64,000 bases of DNA from Paraspadella gotoi (taxonomy: Eukaryota; Chaetognatha), in NCBI GenBank assembly GCA_051294375.1, contig CM119270.1, forward strand, positions 19,943,160 through 20,007,159. The letters are read 5' to 3'. This document shows, one piece after another, positions 1-13,535 of the stretch. Each line of letters starts with the position of its first letter. The stretch's first letter is position 1. Below the pieces are notes generated by a model, which saw only the letters and a list, made by a program, of their open reading frames with translations, was not told where the DNA came from and ran no database searches. Made by a program: the position numbers and the translations under genes.

Positions 1-150
1 TGATCACGGAGAGAGGAAGAGGAGAGAGAGGAGAGAGAGAGAAGAAATTAAAATATGAGTCTTAGTTCCGGGTCGAGTTCACCTTAGCCCCCTGGCTCCC
101 CCACTGTCTCCGTCACATTGACGAATGTTATCCCCTCGTTTCATTGTCCA

Positions 151-181
<31 letters not shown>

Positions 182-375
182 CTCTCTTCTCTCTCTCTCT
201 CTCTCTCTGTCTCTCTTGTTTGATAATCTTCGTTTTGATTCTGGTGATTGTTAAATATCCTCTTTCATAACTCTCTCTTCCCACGGATTACAAATTATTA
301 TGGCCCCTAGTCTCCGATCTTCTATTTTTTGTTTCTCTTTTCCTTCATTTTTTTCCCTTCCTTTCCTCCCTCTAT
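1..375. other. Gene-free, CT/GA-rich sequence
   Basis: This stretch starts with a GA-rich run and contains a (CT)n microsatellite at about 152-208. I see no splice-bounded coding exon. Open frames here are low-complexity Ser/Leu/Phe or Arg/Glu translations of the repeats. Confidence 0.7.
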
Positions 376-490
376 CTCCTCTCATTTTCTCCCTCCACCT
401 CCTCTTCTTTCCTCCCTCCATCTCCTCTTCTTTCCTCCCTCCATCTCCTCTTCTTTCCTCCCTCCATCTCCTCTCCTTTCCTCCCTCCAT
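376..490. repeat. Minisatellite, 23-bp unit, 5 copies
   Basis: Five head-to-tail 23-bp pyrimidine-rich units (consensus core CTTCTTTCCTCCCTCCAT) run in exact register at 376, 399, 422, 445 and 468. The first and last units carry the variants. The strand is almost purely C/T apart from one A per unit. Confidence 0.9.
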
Positions 491-635
491 CTTTCCTTTG
501 CTCATCTGCTCATCGCCGTCGTGTTGCCCATAATTCTAACCTTCGTAAATATTTAGTCCCGCGTGTGTTATGGTGCAATCGTGTTTCGCTGTATATTTTG
601 ACACTTTTCAAATCCTTTTTAGTTGCGCCGCGAGT

Positions 636-960
636 ACTCAGTCGGTCTGTCGATCGTTCGGTCGGTCCCTCGGTTTGTCTATCCGTCAGTCTGTCCCACT
701 TACGTTGAAAATGCATGTAATTTGCCATTAGTTGGTTGCTCATTTGTTTAGACAGAAAAAAACTCAAATCTATGGGACTTCTAGCGCCGCCTTTAGGAAT
801 TCCTAAAACTAAAGAATAAAAGACAGAGTTTTGATGCAGTGCAAAATACACGGGCAAAAAACTTTTTTACTCATGTCATGTCATGTCCTATCATTAACGG
901 AAAATACACAAGAAAATAAAGTTACAGCGGCGCAACACATTGGAATTACCGTTCTTGTTT
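636..960 (+). repeat. Dispersed repeat family 1, copy 1
   Basis: This copy shares its order of landmarks with copies at 6312-6555 and, inverted, 30491-30740. The landmarks are a run of CGGTC/CTGTC motifs, a CTAGCGCC-type segment followed by TTTAGGAATTCCTAAAACTA, a CATGTC repeat, an AAAATAAAGT segment, and a GCGGCGCAACACATTGGAAT 3' end. It is about 250-320 bp with no coding capacity. The class is not determinable; a non-autonomous SINE or MITE-like element is possible. Confidence 0.7.
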
Positions 961-982
961 TTTTTAACCTCATCAATTTTCC

Positions 983-1167
983 TCTTTCTTTCCTTTCTTT
1001 CTTTCTTTTCTTTTTTTCTTTCTTTCTTTCTTTCTTTTTTTCCTTCTTTCTTTTTTCTTGCTTTCTCATTTCTTTCTTTCTTTCTTTTTTTCCTTTTTTC
1101 TTTTTTCTTTCTTTCTCACTTGTTTCTTTCTTTCTTTCTTTCTATCTTTTTTTCTTTCTTTCTTTTT

Positions 1168-1242
<75 letters not shown>

Positions 1243-1275
1243 CATTTCTTTCTTTCTTTCTCTTTTTCCTTCTAC
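983..1275. repeat. (CTTT)n microsatellite
   Basis: This is about 290 bp of interrupted TTTC tetranucleotide repeat with a long pure stretch at about 1170-1240. Frames through it encode only Phe/Leu/Ser and are not genes. Confidence 0.95.
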
Positions 1276-1456
1276 TTGTCTTTCTTTCCATTTTTATTTT
1301 GTCATTCTCCTCCTTGTTTTCTCTTTTTCCTCTTTTTCCAAGTCTTATTTAATCTCCCTCCCTCCTTTTCTTTTTCCTATCTATTTTACCTTCCCACTTC
1401 TCTTCCTTCCCTCCTTCTCTTTCCTCCTATATCCCCTTCCACTTCTCTTTCTTTCC

Positions 1457-1481
1457 NNNNNNNNNNNNNNNNNNNNNNNNN
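1457..1481. other. Assembly gap (25 N)
   Basis: The run is exactly 25 N, inside pyrimidine-rich sequence. The same 25-N length recurs at 11503, 22148, 35053 and 43267, so it is an assembler placeholder and not a measured length. Confidence 0.99.
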
Positions 1482-1588
1482 CCCTTCCCCTCCCCTCTAA
1501 TCCAAACTTATTCCCTCCATAGTTTTCTCTTAGCGTTTTTATGGCTTTTTCCTCCTCTCTCTTCTCTCTTCTCCTTCTCTCTCATCCT

Positions 1589-1622
<34 letters not shown>

Positions 1623-2457
1623 CTTCTCTCTCTTCTCTCCGCCCAGAATCCAATCCCTTTTTCGATATCCTTCTCCTTTAGCGCCTCAAGGACTGCGGCT
1701 CACTCGACATCTATCGACAAGCTCAACATGGCCCAAACAATATACCTTATTAGCAATACTGGCAATGAACACCACCACCTCCATCACGCTACAACTACAA
1801 ACACCTTTCTTTATGCGCCATGGTTATGAAGCAAACATTCCTTTTGAACCAAATCCACATTCTTTAATCACCTTCACACAAACCAAAAACAACTCTGTAA
1901 GGCAATACATGAAAATATAATTCAACAGTGTTCAACTCTACTTTAAAAACTATCGAAAATTTGAAATGGACTTAGGCGCTAAAAGAGGAAACAAAAACCA
2001 CTCAATGAATCATGACAACTATATGTGAAATACTCAATACTTTATAAATGAAGAGAAAGAATAAAGTCTTGGAATTTTCCAACACTCGGATTTTTACATT
2101 GACTAAAGCTCCACTCTCCTAACTGGAGTGGGACTCCATCTTGTACCATTGTGTTTAAAACTAAAGAAAGATTGGATGGAGAAAACCAACAGTGAACTAC
2201 AAGTGTGGAAAGTCGATCTGGAAATTTCCACTAAACATCATAATCAACCTAAAACTTTGTAAGTACCATACTAAAGTCGTTCACCACCTACGATATAATA
2301 CTCTTCTACCATCAAGACCATCTTTAAGGAAGACAAACACAAAACGTTATTCAACCATCTTTACCTGATGTGGGGATGGACAAGATCTAATCAAGTAAGG
2401 CTTTCTCTCTTATGCTTGCTCTTATCCTTTGAACTACATATTCTCTAAGTAAACACA
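1482..2457. other. CT-rich then AT-rich sequence without a gene
   Basis: A CT-rich tract at about 1540-1645 is followed by moderately AT-rich unique sequence. I see no splice-bounded exon or RNA gene. A short inverted repeat, CCACTC with GAGTGG around an 8-base loop, lies near 2112-2132. Confidence 0.6.
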
Positions 2458-2607
2458 TCATAACCTCCTGCTTAACATACACTCACTCATCAACACTTGA
2501 TCTTCAACCTCCCGATTCCACCAGCAATCACCTTTCCAATCTCCCACAGGTGTCTCCACCTTTACAATCTGAAACAAATCATCAATTGTAATTCCCGAAC
2601 CGGTACC
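2458..2607 (-). pseudogene. Possible LINE fragment (EN-RT linker)
   Basis: The minus-strand frame encodes a short peptide containing GDWKGDCWWNREVED and ends at a stop. In family knowledge, many non-LTR retrotransposons carry a W-W-N-x-E/D-V motif between the endonuclease and reverse transcriptase domains. No RT motif such as Y/FADD is visible nearby and the frame is closed at both ends. If the reading is right, this is a small decayed fragment; chance resemblance is quite possible. Confidence 0.2.
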
Positions 2608-5600
2608 TCCCTACTGGAGAATTTCTCGATATGACCTTGAGACTCCTGTTCCCAAGCGCTCGCTACTATAAAGCGTGCCTCAAATAGATCTTCTTTCATA
2701 ATAATAATTGGTAACTCTTTTAAAAAAATAGAAACCTCTTTATAGGAATCGAGAGAAAACCTCTCGTGATAATTTTAGAGTGAAAAAAGAAAACCTATAA
2801 CATAAAGTTATAAATTCTTTCACACTCAACACAAGATCTCTTAAATACTATAAGATTTCTAAGCTAAGTATGCACAATATTATATCATTTCTCTGCTAAA
2901 TTAAGTATATATGAATTACTAAGTGGATGATGAGAATTACTCGGTATATGATTTGTATTAAAAAGACCTTCTGAGAAGCCGATCTCTAGAAAGAATGAAA
3001 GATCCATCTGTTCAATGTTTAACTTGAGTAGTGAGTAGTAGTTTTACTCCTGGTCTTGCTCGGGTTTTTCTCTCAATGACTCCTCTATTATATGACCCAG
3101 TACACAATTCGTATACTATTTCTCTAAGTTCATTCATGGCTTATATAGATAGAGAGCCAGACGCTAAGTACTCCGGACCAAAATAAATATTATTTAATCT
3201 TCTATTATTTATTATTAAATTTTTTTTTTTTCTTCCCTCACACTGTCTTAATTAAACCTTTTTACCCCTTATGTTTTTATTCTCATATTTGTCTAGGGAA
3301 CCGCTTTTTCAGACGCGGAAAATGTCAGAACGAGGAGATAACAAATGATCATGATTAGTCTCATTGAATAATCCTGAGTCCGCGTAAGTACGATATAAAT
3401 AGCTCTGCCCATCTTACTCTGAAGCGTCGTTGAGTAATGTTCTCCTCGTGTGAATCAAGGCTCGCGAAGTGTGAGAAAAGAAAAGAAAAGTTAGTTCATG
3501 GGAAAAGAACAATATGAAGATAACTACGCAAGAAAAGCGAGGTGAACCGAGATATTATTCTTGGGACGAAAAGAAATACCCGTACTTGTAAAAAGAAAGG
3601 CATCGGAAATAATAATCAGCGTATTTAATTTGAACATGAGAGAAATACAAGATATAACCAATATTACTCATAATAAGATCCAATATGTTATCTTTAAGAG
3701 GAAATTGATATAAGATATAAATTATTCGCGTAGACTGATAAAATCTTCGAAGGATAATATAAAACCAAAAAACTCTAGTAATTGGAATAGGACACTGAAT
3801 GTGAGTAAAGAAAGGCTTATAAAAGTAAAATGGTTGAATATTAAACAAGTTTGCCGTGATCCAGATGGGGACTTACTGCCACTCACAAAGAAGGATAACC
3901 AGCCTACTTATTCAGTCATTGCAACATAATCGAATACTTTCTCATGCTTTAATCAACTCATGCGTAAGTAAAAAAATATCAATATAAAATTACCAATGAA
4001 TACGTGTCTATAAAACCCTCATACAAAATGTACTACCTCCTCCTTACTCATTTCAATCTGCCGTTAGAGACTCACCACCGAATATATCTCGTTCCACTGC
4101 CGCCAATTGCAGAGGGAGACATTACTAGGGAAATAGAAGAAAAATTTGTGCTCTACCCTGACTCCATGCGCTCTCATTGACCTTTCTCGTTTCCTTTAAA
4201 AATACTTTTTCTTAGACCAGATACTCTCCCTGTTCTCCAGTGCTCTGAAACCTCTCCTCGTGTTCGTGGTTCCTATCTAAAAGAGATAATTCTTTGCTCG
4301 CGTATTCTCGATTCTAAGGTATAACTGCCTTCTATCGCAGACTCGCCTGCAGTTTTGTCAAACCTATAAAAAATTGTAAATAAACGATAAACGTGAATAC
4401 ACCTTGTCAGATCTGGAACAGTGAATTCCTTATGAGGAAGGCGGGCGAGGAGGATTTGTCTGAAGAGATGAAGCGAATACCCGCTCAAAGACTCTTTGGC
4501 TTAACATCTTTTTTAATATTTCCTTCGGATTTGATCTTGACCTTAGGAAATACGCCACTCAGAAGATATCGATTTTTGATTGTGCTCATATAATTCTCAA
4601 TTGTAGGAAGTCGATAAAAATTATCGTTTTTTTAGGTGTGTGAGCGCGGTTATTGTATATACATCAAAAGTGCATTTGCTCACTCTTGAGATAAACATAT
4701 TGAGTTCACTCTAGACTTTGATAAATGACTATAAGTTTCTTTGCCCAGGGAACATCACAACGAACAGAATGCAAAGATCCCCTCCCCAGAAAAGATAATA
4801 GACCTGTTCAGAACATTTACTAGAAGACAAACACACAGAGAGTTACCTCGAGTGTGTGACAACTCAAAATCAGTGACCATCGGGGTATTATAGTGACTGG
4901 TGACGAACTGACTCAAATAAAATTTTCCTCAGATTACTCAGTTTACGCCCCTTTTTTCCTTCGGCCGCTCATTTTTCTGCGGGAACAAATGAGAAAAATT
5001 AATTTCCTCCTTCACAGAACGGGCTCAGAAGGTAGGATAACAATTGTTCTCTTCGACTGAGGGAAACCTGCAGCCTCTTTGAAGATAAGACCCAAGAAGT
5101 TGGCGACTTATTCCCCTCGATCCCCCAAAAGAAGGTTAACTGGGTCTTCCGTCCAAACTTACTATAATCGAGGGTTCAATAGACGATTTGCCAAATGCAC
5201 AGAAGATAGTTAACAATAAAGGAACAAAATGAAGAAACAGAAGAAAGTGATTTATTATTTAGAGTCTAAATAATTAAAAATTAGTAAGAATCCAATAATG
5301 AAGATTTTCAAGTAACGCTAAATAGCACTTTGATTTAAGATTGTTGAGAACTTCATTCGTTTATAGTCAAACAGGGATTTTCGCTCAAGATCTTAAAAAT
5401 TGATCACAAGACTCCGAGTTTAGAAGAATCGCACATAAGCCGAAAAATTGGCCTAAATGCAGCACCAGGATGACTGGAAGATACTTTTTGCTCTGGAACT
5501 GGTAGGGAAATCAAAACATTGACTGATGATCCTCTTTACTTATTTTTACAAGTAGCAATTTCCTTTCACAAATTAAAAATCAGAATTTCTTATTTTAACA

Positions 5601-6311
5601 TCTCTTAATCATAAGCCCAAATTTTAACAAAGTGATCTTAAAATCAGAAAACCTTTTCCAATAATATTTTACTTTTCGCGAATTTATTTCAAGACGATCA
5701 AACTTTAAGGAAAAACTTAATATTAATCAACACCTCTTGTCTTATTTTCTTGCCTTTTAGCCATCCCTTTTTTCTTTCCAATGCTTCCACTCACAATTAT
5801 TAATCTCTCTTTCATTATCCGATAAAATTATTTCCATAATACATTCTCTTCTCCAAACCCATAATTCTTACCAATCCCAACTTTTTCTCACTACATCAAT
5901 GGCATACTTTCAACAACATTATAAAAATTTTTTAAAAAATATTTTAAATTGAGAATATTTGTAAAAAAGCAATTATATCGTAAGCTTTTCGGAATAATAT
6001 GTCCTTTATTGATAACCTTTACAAATAATTCATTATTGTGATTCAAACTGGACTCAAGTATGCTACTTAAGTTTTATTTCTTAAGCAGCATATTTTCCTA
6101 TAATGATAATTTTATTATTCAAAACTTATTAAATCTACTACTCTGAAGCGCTTCACATTTGCGCTTGTAAAGTACGACGACAAATCGAACCTAGACACAC
6201 CCTTTTAAAAAACATTCATTCAATATTTATTAAATGATAAAGCAATATAAAAGTAAATTGATATAGCTACATACTATAAATACCTTAAATTTATATAATA
6301 TACTCTATAAG
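2608..6311. other. AT-rich sequence with no recognised gene
   Basis: About 3.7 kb of AT-rich, non-repetitive sequence. The longest open frames (for example 3555-3848 on the minus strand, 97 codons, and 4393-4593 on the plus strand) have no recognisable domain and codon use typical of random AT-rich DNA. I found no tRNA-like cloverleaf, rRNA or long inverted repeat. Confidence 0.55.
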
Positions 6312-6555
6312 TCACTTTTCGGTCAGTCTGTCGGTCAATCTGTCGGTCCGTCCGTAAGTCTGTCCTTCGATTCTAAGGAACTGCTAGGGCCGCTTTTAGG
6401 AATTACTAAAACTATAAGAAGGAATTTTAATGCAATGCATATGATAAAGTTTTTTAGTCATGTCATGTCATGTCATATCATGTGATAAAAGAGAAATACA
6501 TGTGAAAATAAAGTCATTGCGGCGCAACACATTGGAATTACCATTCTTTTTTTTC
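6312..6555 (+). repeat. Dispersed repeat family 1, copy 2
   Basis: It has the same ordered landmarks as the copy at 636-960: CTGTC-rich 5' part, a TTTAGGAATTACTAAAACTA segment, a CATGTCATGTCATGTC tract, AAAATAAAGTCA, and GCGGCGCAACACATTGGAAT at the 3' end. It is collinear with copy 1 in the same orientation. Confidence 0.7.
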
Positions 6556-6785
6556 TTTCCTTTGCACATTCACTCTCCCACCCTTGCCAAAGAACATCTG
6601 CAACTCACTCCTCCTTCTCCTCCTCCTCCTCTTCCTCCTCCTCCTCATGGCCACAGGGGAAAACCTTCTTGTTTCTTCTCAAATTTTTAAGTGTTTACTT
6701 TTTTTTTCCGTTTCGTCCGTCGAAGCGGAACAGACGCTCAAGTCTCAAACCTTTGAACAATTTTATAATATCTTTAACATATACA
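6556..6785. other. CTC-rich low-complexity flank of gap
   Basis: A (CTC/TCC)n tract at about 6608-6646 and AT-rich sequence run into the gap. No gene is visible. Confidence 0.6.
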
Positions 6786-7072
6786 NNNNNNNNNNNNNNN
6801 NNNNNNNNNNNNNNNNNNNNNNNNNNNNNNNNNNNNNNNNNNNNNNNNNNNNNNNNNNNNNNNNNNNNNNNNNNNNNNNNNNNNNNNNNNNNNNNNNNNN
6901 NNNNNNNNNNNNNNNNNNNNNNNNNNNNNNNNNNNNNNNNNNNNNNNNNNNNNNNNNNNNNNNNNNNNNNNNNNNNNNNNNNNNNNNNNNNNNNNNNNNN
7001 NNNNNNNNNNNNNNNNNNNNNNNNNNNNNNNNNNNNNNNNNNNNNNNNNNNNNNNNNNNNNNNNNNNNNNNN
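6786..7072. other. Assembly gap (287 N)
   Basis: Unresolved bases, flanked on the right by an (ACG)n microsatellite, so the missing part is probably repeat. Confidence 0.99.
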
Positions 7073-7600
7073 ACGACGACGACGACGACGACGACGAATA
7101 CGACGACGACGAGAAAACCGGAAGTGAAAAGTGAAAGTCGAACAAAAGACTAAAAAGACTCAAAACGAAACAAAGAAGAAAATGATGACAGTGAAGTTTC
7201 AATAGAAGAAAAGGACAACGACAACAACAACAACAACACTTCCGGCTACAACAACAACGACGCGGAGCAACAACCTTGGACGACGTTGATGACACGAAGA
7301 AGAAGAAGAAGAAGAAGAAGAAGAAGAAGAAGAAGAAGAAGAAGAAGAAGAAGAAGAAGAAGAAGAAGAAGAAGAAGAAAAAGAGAAAAAAGAGGAAAAG
7401 ACAAAGAAAAAGAAGAGAAAAGAAAAAAATAGTGAAAAGAAAATGAAAAAAAAGGGAGGAAAGAAAAAAAAGGGTAAAAAGAAGAATAAAAAGAAAAAGA
7501 AAGAAGAAGTGGAAAGAAAAAGAAGAAAAAAAAAAAGAAAAAGAAAAAGGAGGAAAAGAAAAAGAAAAAAGGAGGAAAAGGAGAAGGATCGATATCAACG
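7073..7600. repeat. (ACG)n, (AAG)n and purine-rich tract
   Basis: (ACG)n at 7073-7112 is followed by ACA-rich sequence, a pure (AAG)n run at about 7298-7380, and about 200 bp of almost pure A/G. The minus-strand frame through it is poly-Phe/Ser/Leu and is not a credible protein. Confidence 0.9.
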
Positions 7601-7730
7601 AGGCGATGATGTCAACTAAGGCTCGGATTACATACGGAGACATGGACGAAGAGAAGGAATTTTTATTACATCCGGGGGTGGAATGGAGAGAACGGATTTC
7701 GTCTGTGAAAGGACAAAGAAAGAAAAAAAG

Positions 7731-7734
<4 letters not shown>
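7601..7734. other. Short unique sequence between repeats
   Basis: A short non-repetitive stretch between two simple repeats. No supported gene. Confidence 0.5.
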
Positions 7735-7766
<32 letters not shown>

Positions 7767-7905
7767 NNNNNNNNNNNNNNNNNNNNNNNNNNNNNNNNNN
7801 NNNNNNNNNNNNNNNNNNNNNNNNNNNNNNNNNNNNNNNNNNNNNNNNNNNNNNNNNNNNNNNNNNNNNNNNNNNNNGAGAGAGAGAGAGAGAGAGAGAG
7901 AGAGG
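7735..7905. repeat. (GA)n microsatellite interrupted by a gap (N 7767-7877)
   Basis: Pure GA repeat is present on both sides of a 111-base N run, so the gap lies inside the microsatellite. Confidence 0.95.
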
Positions 7906-8780
<875 letters not shown>

Positions 8781-9008
8781 TTGTCTCTCTCTCTTTCTTT
8801 CTCTCTCTCTCTCTCTCTCTCNNNNNNNNNNNNNNNNNNNNNNNNNNNNNNNNNNNNNNNNNNNNNNNNNNNNNNNNNNNNNNNNNNNNNNNNNNNNNNN
8901 NNNNNNNNNNNNNNNNNNNNNNNNNNNNNNNNNNNNNNNNNNNNNNNNNNNNNNNNNNNNNNNNNNNNNNNNNNNNNNNNNNNNNNNNNNNNNNNNNNNN
9001 NNNNNNNN
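8781..9008. repeat. (CT)n microsatellite running into a gap (N 8822-9008)
   Basis: Pure CT repeat ends at a 187-base N run. Confidence 0.95.
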
Positions 9009-9061
9009 CTTCACTAAAACTCCCTTTTGTCTCTTTTCCTTCTTCATGCGAAGCAACTTTT

Positions 9062-9098
9062 TAGGTCAGTTTTCGGTCGGTCTGTCAGTCTATCATGT
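9062..9098 (+). repeat. Fragment of dispersed repeat family 1
   Basis: Only the CGGTCGGTCTGTCAGTCTAT-type 5' segment of the family is present; the rest is absent. Confidence 0.4.
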
Positions 9099-9821
9099 TT
9101 CAAGATAAATAATTCATATGTTATTAAGGCATTTTGGTTTAAATTTAGCGATTATGTTTTTCATTCGTTTTGTTAATTAATCACTAGGAATTTCATTTTT
9201 GGGAAGAGAAAACTGATGCACATAACTTAAATTACCTGATATAAAAAGTTTTCTTTGTACAAAATATTCAGTAGTTTGATATTCGTGAATTATATAATTA
9301 CAAATAAATATTTATATATTTGAACAAAATGCCACTCAAGACCTTTCCCTCTTTTATTTATTTATTTATTTATTTTATGAATATTTCTTTTTTATTTTTT
9401 GATTTGTTGAATTTTTGTTATTTTTCCTCATCATTTTATTTCAATTTGATCGATTAATTTCAAAAATTTTCTTACAGCCGATATATTTGTAGACGAGCAT
9501 TGCATAAGTCTACAACTCTACATATTTTCTTCTCTCCATTTAACGTGATATTGTCTCCATCAGTTTTCTTCTCTTCTTTCTTTATTCATTCGTATTTCCT
9601 CCCATCTCATTTTCCTCCGTTCCCTACTCTCTTTCCTTTCCAGCCCATTTCCTTTCCTCCCTTTCCTTTCCTCCCTTTCCTTTCCTCCCTTTCCCTTATA
9701 TTTCTTCCTTTCCTTTTCTTCCTTTCCTTTTCTTTTCTCTCCTCTAATTTCTTTTTTCGTCGGTCGTTATCTTCTTAAGTCTCCCGTTTCGCTTTAACGT
9801 TTCACCTTTTCTATCACCATT
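9099..9821. other. AT-rich then polypyrimidine sequence
   Basis: AT-rich with (TTTA)n at 9353-9375, then a C/T-rich tract at about 9590-9745 with a CCCTTTCCTTTCCT tandem motif. No gene is visible. Confidence 0.6.
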
Positions 9822-9853
<32 letters not shown>

Positions 9854-10044
9854 NNNNNNNNNNNNNNNNNNNNNNNNNNNNNNNNNNNNNNNNNNNNNNN
9901 NNNNNNNNNNNNNNNNNNNNNNNNNNNNNNNNNNNNNNNNNNNNNNNNNNNNNNNNNNNNNNNNNNNNNNNNNNNNNNNNNNNNNNNNNNNNNNNNNNNN
10001 NNNNNNNNNNNNNNNNNNNNNNNNNNNNNNNNNNNNNNNNNNNN
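9822..10044. repeat. (CT)n microsatellite running into a gap (N 9854-10044)
   Basis: Pure CT repeat ends at a 191-base N run. Confidence 0.95.
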
Positions 10045-10230
10045 TCATCTATTCCCTTCTCTCCTTTTACTTTTCCCTTCCCTCAGGACTTTTATCTCAT
10101 TAGCTCATTCTCATTTTACTTTTTCTTATTCTTTCTTTACCTTTATGATACGTCAATATTATTATTTATAATTATTTTTTATCACTTTTTTGCTTCTGTC
10201 ATTTCTCTTTGCTTCTCTGTCAATCTTTTA

Positions 10231-10440
<210 letters not shown>

Positions 10441-11502
10441 GCTGACAAAACGATCACCACTTGGTTCCCAGATCGAAGCGACTTTCTTTATGAGACAGAG
10501 TCACCTGCCTCGTCTATCTCTCTGTCTCTCTCGCTCTCTGTCTGAAGAGAAATCGCCTTGTGATCCGTGAACTTTTTAGTGACTTTTGCTACTATTTATG
10601 TCACGTCTGCTACGTCTTGTGTCACGAAGAAAATACAAGTTTTCCCGTTTTTGAACTCGTCTTATCGATTTCTTAAGAAATAGTCAAGACTCTCGTCAGA
10701 ACCCCTTTCTCGACGGACGACCTCCTTGAACAAGATCCGCAAAGAGTGGAGACTCAAAACTTCTCTACACTCTCTCTCTCTATTTAAACTCTTTATCTCT
10801 GTCTCTGTCTCTCTCTTGTGAGCGAACTAAAATCTATGTAATTTTCTTGATGCTTGGAATTTTAAACCAATTTTTCCGGCGAAAAACATCATACAACAGA
10901 AACGTTAATTATTAATTATTATTTATATTAATTATTATTAATTAACTATTATTAATTTTTTTGCGACTCCACAAACGAACAAAATTACATCCGCAACAGT
11001 TTGTAAAAAAAACATACAATTTAATTTTATCAAATTTCTTTCAAGATGAAAGACAAAAAAAAACCAAAAAAAAGTTTGTGCGAAGTTTGTTGTTTTTTGT
11101 TTATTATCGAGATTTAAAACTTCATCAATTAACGCACACTAGTATAACTCAATGAAAAGAGGAATGCTACAAACTAACTAATATCGTTTGGCCCATCAGT
11201 TTGACGGACCGGATTTTTTTAGTTGCGGCTCTTTGTTCTCCTTCTCTTCTTCTCTCGCCAAATGTGATCGATAATCAGAAAAAGAACAATGGCTTTCTTC
11301 GGTCGCCGTTCGTTCGCCTTCTCTTTGATTCCTATAAACGAATAAAAAAAAAAACACAGAATCATGGAAGCCTTAATTTCTGAAACCTGCTGCTTTTAGA
11401 TATTTGGACTCAAAAATATTTTCAGTTCCTTTTCTCCCGATTTACTTCGCTCCTCATGATTGAAATCGATACAACCAATATAGTGAAAATGATCAATTCG
11501 TT
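10441..11502. other. Unique sequence without a supported gene
   Basis: About 1 kb of mixed composition with short CT runs at about 10768-10815. Two short open frames (10961-11155 and 11201-11383) show no domain, start context or splice site that would support them. Confidence 0.5.
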
Positions 11503-11527
11503 NNNNNNNNNNNNNNNNNNNNNNNNN
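11503..11527. other. Assembly gap (25 N)
   Basis: A standard 25-base placeholder. Confidence 0.99.
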
Positions 11528-11577
11528 AATAAAAAATCTTTAAAAAGCATTAAGGAATCGCAAGCCGTAACTTTTGG

Positions 11578-11815
11578 ATTGATAACCAAATATTTTGATC
11601 CAGCATTGATAACCAAATATTTGAGCGATGATATAACCACATAATTGATGCGATGATAACCAAAAAAATTAAACTGATAGTGATGATGAATCAAAATGAT
11701 GATGCGATGATAGTCATTCATTGATGTGCATGATAACATTCATTGACAGAATTGATAATCATTCATATGGATGCGGGATGATAGCCTCATTCATTGACCG
11801 CGTGAAATCCATTCA
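11578..11815. repeat. Degenerate GATGATAAC/CATTCATTGA repeat
   Basis: The motif TTGATAACCAAATATTT occurs twice 31 bp apart, followed by many imperfect GATGATA and CATTCATTGA units. It is a decayed tandem array with no coding potential. Confidence 0.6.
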
Positions 11816-11969
11816 TCGTAAAAAAACAACCAAAACAAATGCTGTGTATGAATGAAAGAGAGAGAGAGAGAAAGAGACGCAGAGGTGAAGACGAGAGAGA
11901 GAGAGAGAGAGGGAACAAGGAAGGGAGAAAAAGAGGGCATAGCAGTCAGTTTTCACTCTCGCGTTAATA

Positions 11970-12112
11970 TATAAAAGAATAATCAGAACTTTTTTAGAAA
12001 AGACAAATTCCACTAAAATCTCGAATGTTCAATTTGGTATTTTTGTATTGAAGGAAAAAAAGCGCGCCGCAATAAATGGCGGCAATTAAAATATGAAAGA
12101 AATAGCAGAGAG
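11970..12112 (+). repeat. Dispersed repeat family 2, copy 1
   Basis: It contains the ordered segments AAAATCTCG-ATGT, TTTGGTATTTTTGTATTGA, an AAGCGCGC patch, and AATAAATGGCG followed by ATTAAAA. It is more diverged than the copies at 13411 and 15459. Confidence 0.6.
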
Positions 12113-13410
12113 CAAGAGAGAAGGACGAAGACGAGCAGATGAGAGAGAGAGAGAGGAGCGACGAAGAATCGAGAGCCACGACTGTAGCAAGAGCAAACGA
12201 GAAGACAGAGGAGAGAGACCGAGCAGAGACCACAACGATAGAGAGAAAGCTGGACCGGCCGCTTGCACAGCTTGAACTTCGTTTTTCGACGTTATCTGGA
12301 AAGTACTAGGCGACGAACTCTTTTCACTTTCCTAATATTTATTTTTACCTTTATCAAAGAAAAAACTTTAATGATCCTGCATCTTAAATTAAAAGTTTTA
12401 ATCTTGAATGAATTTTTAGATTGTTTTTTTTTTTTAAGAAAGAACAGACCCGGGAGGTCAAGATTTCATATTTGCCGACTATTTAACTTAATTTTATTAA
12501 ATATATCATCCCAACTCAAATAATTATTGATTTTTAAAGAAAGGATTAAGAAGAATGCGATTTAAATCTTTAAATACAGTCTAAGAAAAAAAATTGTTTA
12601 CAAATTTAGACAAGTTTAGAAAATTACTTAGAACAATAAACATCAAAAAAACCAAGTTAAGTGTTTCTCAAATTCTGACTACCTAGCATTCTAGACTCGA
12701 TATCACCTACAACTTCTGCAGACGCGAGGGGCGGCGCGGCGCCGACGCAGCGTCCCAAACGGTCCTACCAGCCGACTTCAAGTCAACAGCACAACTAACC
12801 AGCAAAACAAAAACGTGGGTCGTTATGTGATATTTTAAGAAGAACCCTCAATTACATGCTCATCGCCAATCCTGCAATATTAAACATTAACTTCCCGTCG
12901 GCACAGCATTGGCTCCGGGGATCCACGCCTATAAGCAGCCAGCGTGAAGTACATGGTGACACGAACATTTGTGCTCGCATGCTGTATTAACGTCTATTTG
13001 CTTACCTGTTTATTTTAAAACTGGAATCCTACGAAGAGCATCCTCACGGGATGTAACATTTGAGCGCGATTTATCGTATCCTCTGCAGGACCAGAAATCA
13101 CCGCCAACAACTATACTACCGCCAACCTCTACATGAGATTGGCACGAATACATAAAGTTTATCTCTCTCTCTTTTAATTATTAGAATAACAAAAAAAGTA
13201 ATGTTTAATTTGACTCCTATTTTAGATATAATTTGCCAACAGTGGGCCGACCGGTCCAAAGTTACAGTAATAAACAAAAACAAAAAAAATTTTTTTTTTT
13301 AGAAAATTATACATGCAATTAAATTAATCCGTGGAATTGCCGGACATATAGCAAGCTGATGTACATGTGACATTGCCTGCATTATAAGTTATTTTTCCTT
13401 TTATTTAAAA
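12113..13410. other. Gene-free stretch with a GC-rich patch
   Basis: GA-rich to about 12240. A GC-rich, CpG-rich island-like segment lies at about 12715-12790 and another mixed segment at 12890-13150. I see no open exon with clear splice signals and no RNA gene. Confidence 0.45.
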
Positions 13411-13535
13411 TGGATCCACGAAAATCTCGGATGTAAATTTGGGATTTTGTATTGAGAAAAAAAAATAAATGGCGATAATAAAAGTTTTTAGAAGGAAAAA
13501 AATAATAAGAATTTTTCAAAAAACGAACGATAGTA
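13411..13535 (+). repeat. Dispersed repeat family 2, copy 2
   Basis: Near-identical to 15459-15590 over about 120 bp: CCACGAAAATCTC, GATGTAAATTTGGGATTTTG, AATAAATGGCGATAATAAAA, GTTTTTAGAAGG, AAACGAACGAT. The AAGCGCGCG insert of the other copies is missing here. Confidence 0.8.

Noticed and set aside
940-1522. Long overlapping frames rich in Phe, Leu and Ser
   Set aside because: They are translations of (CTTT)n and CT-rich repeats and cross an N gap; no non-repeat coding sequence supports them.
6584-7643. Frames of up to 289 codons across the 287-N gap
   Set aside because: Most codons are N or (AAG)n/(ACG)n repeat; nothing indicates a protein.
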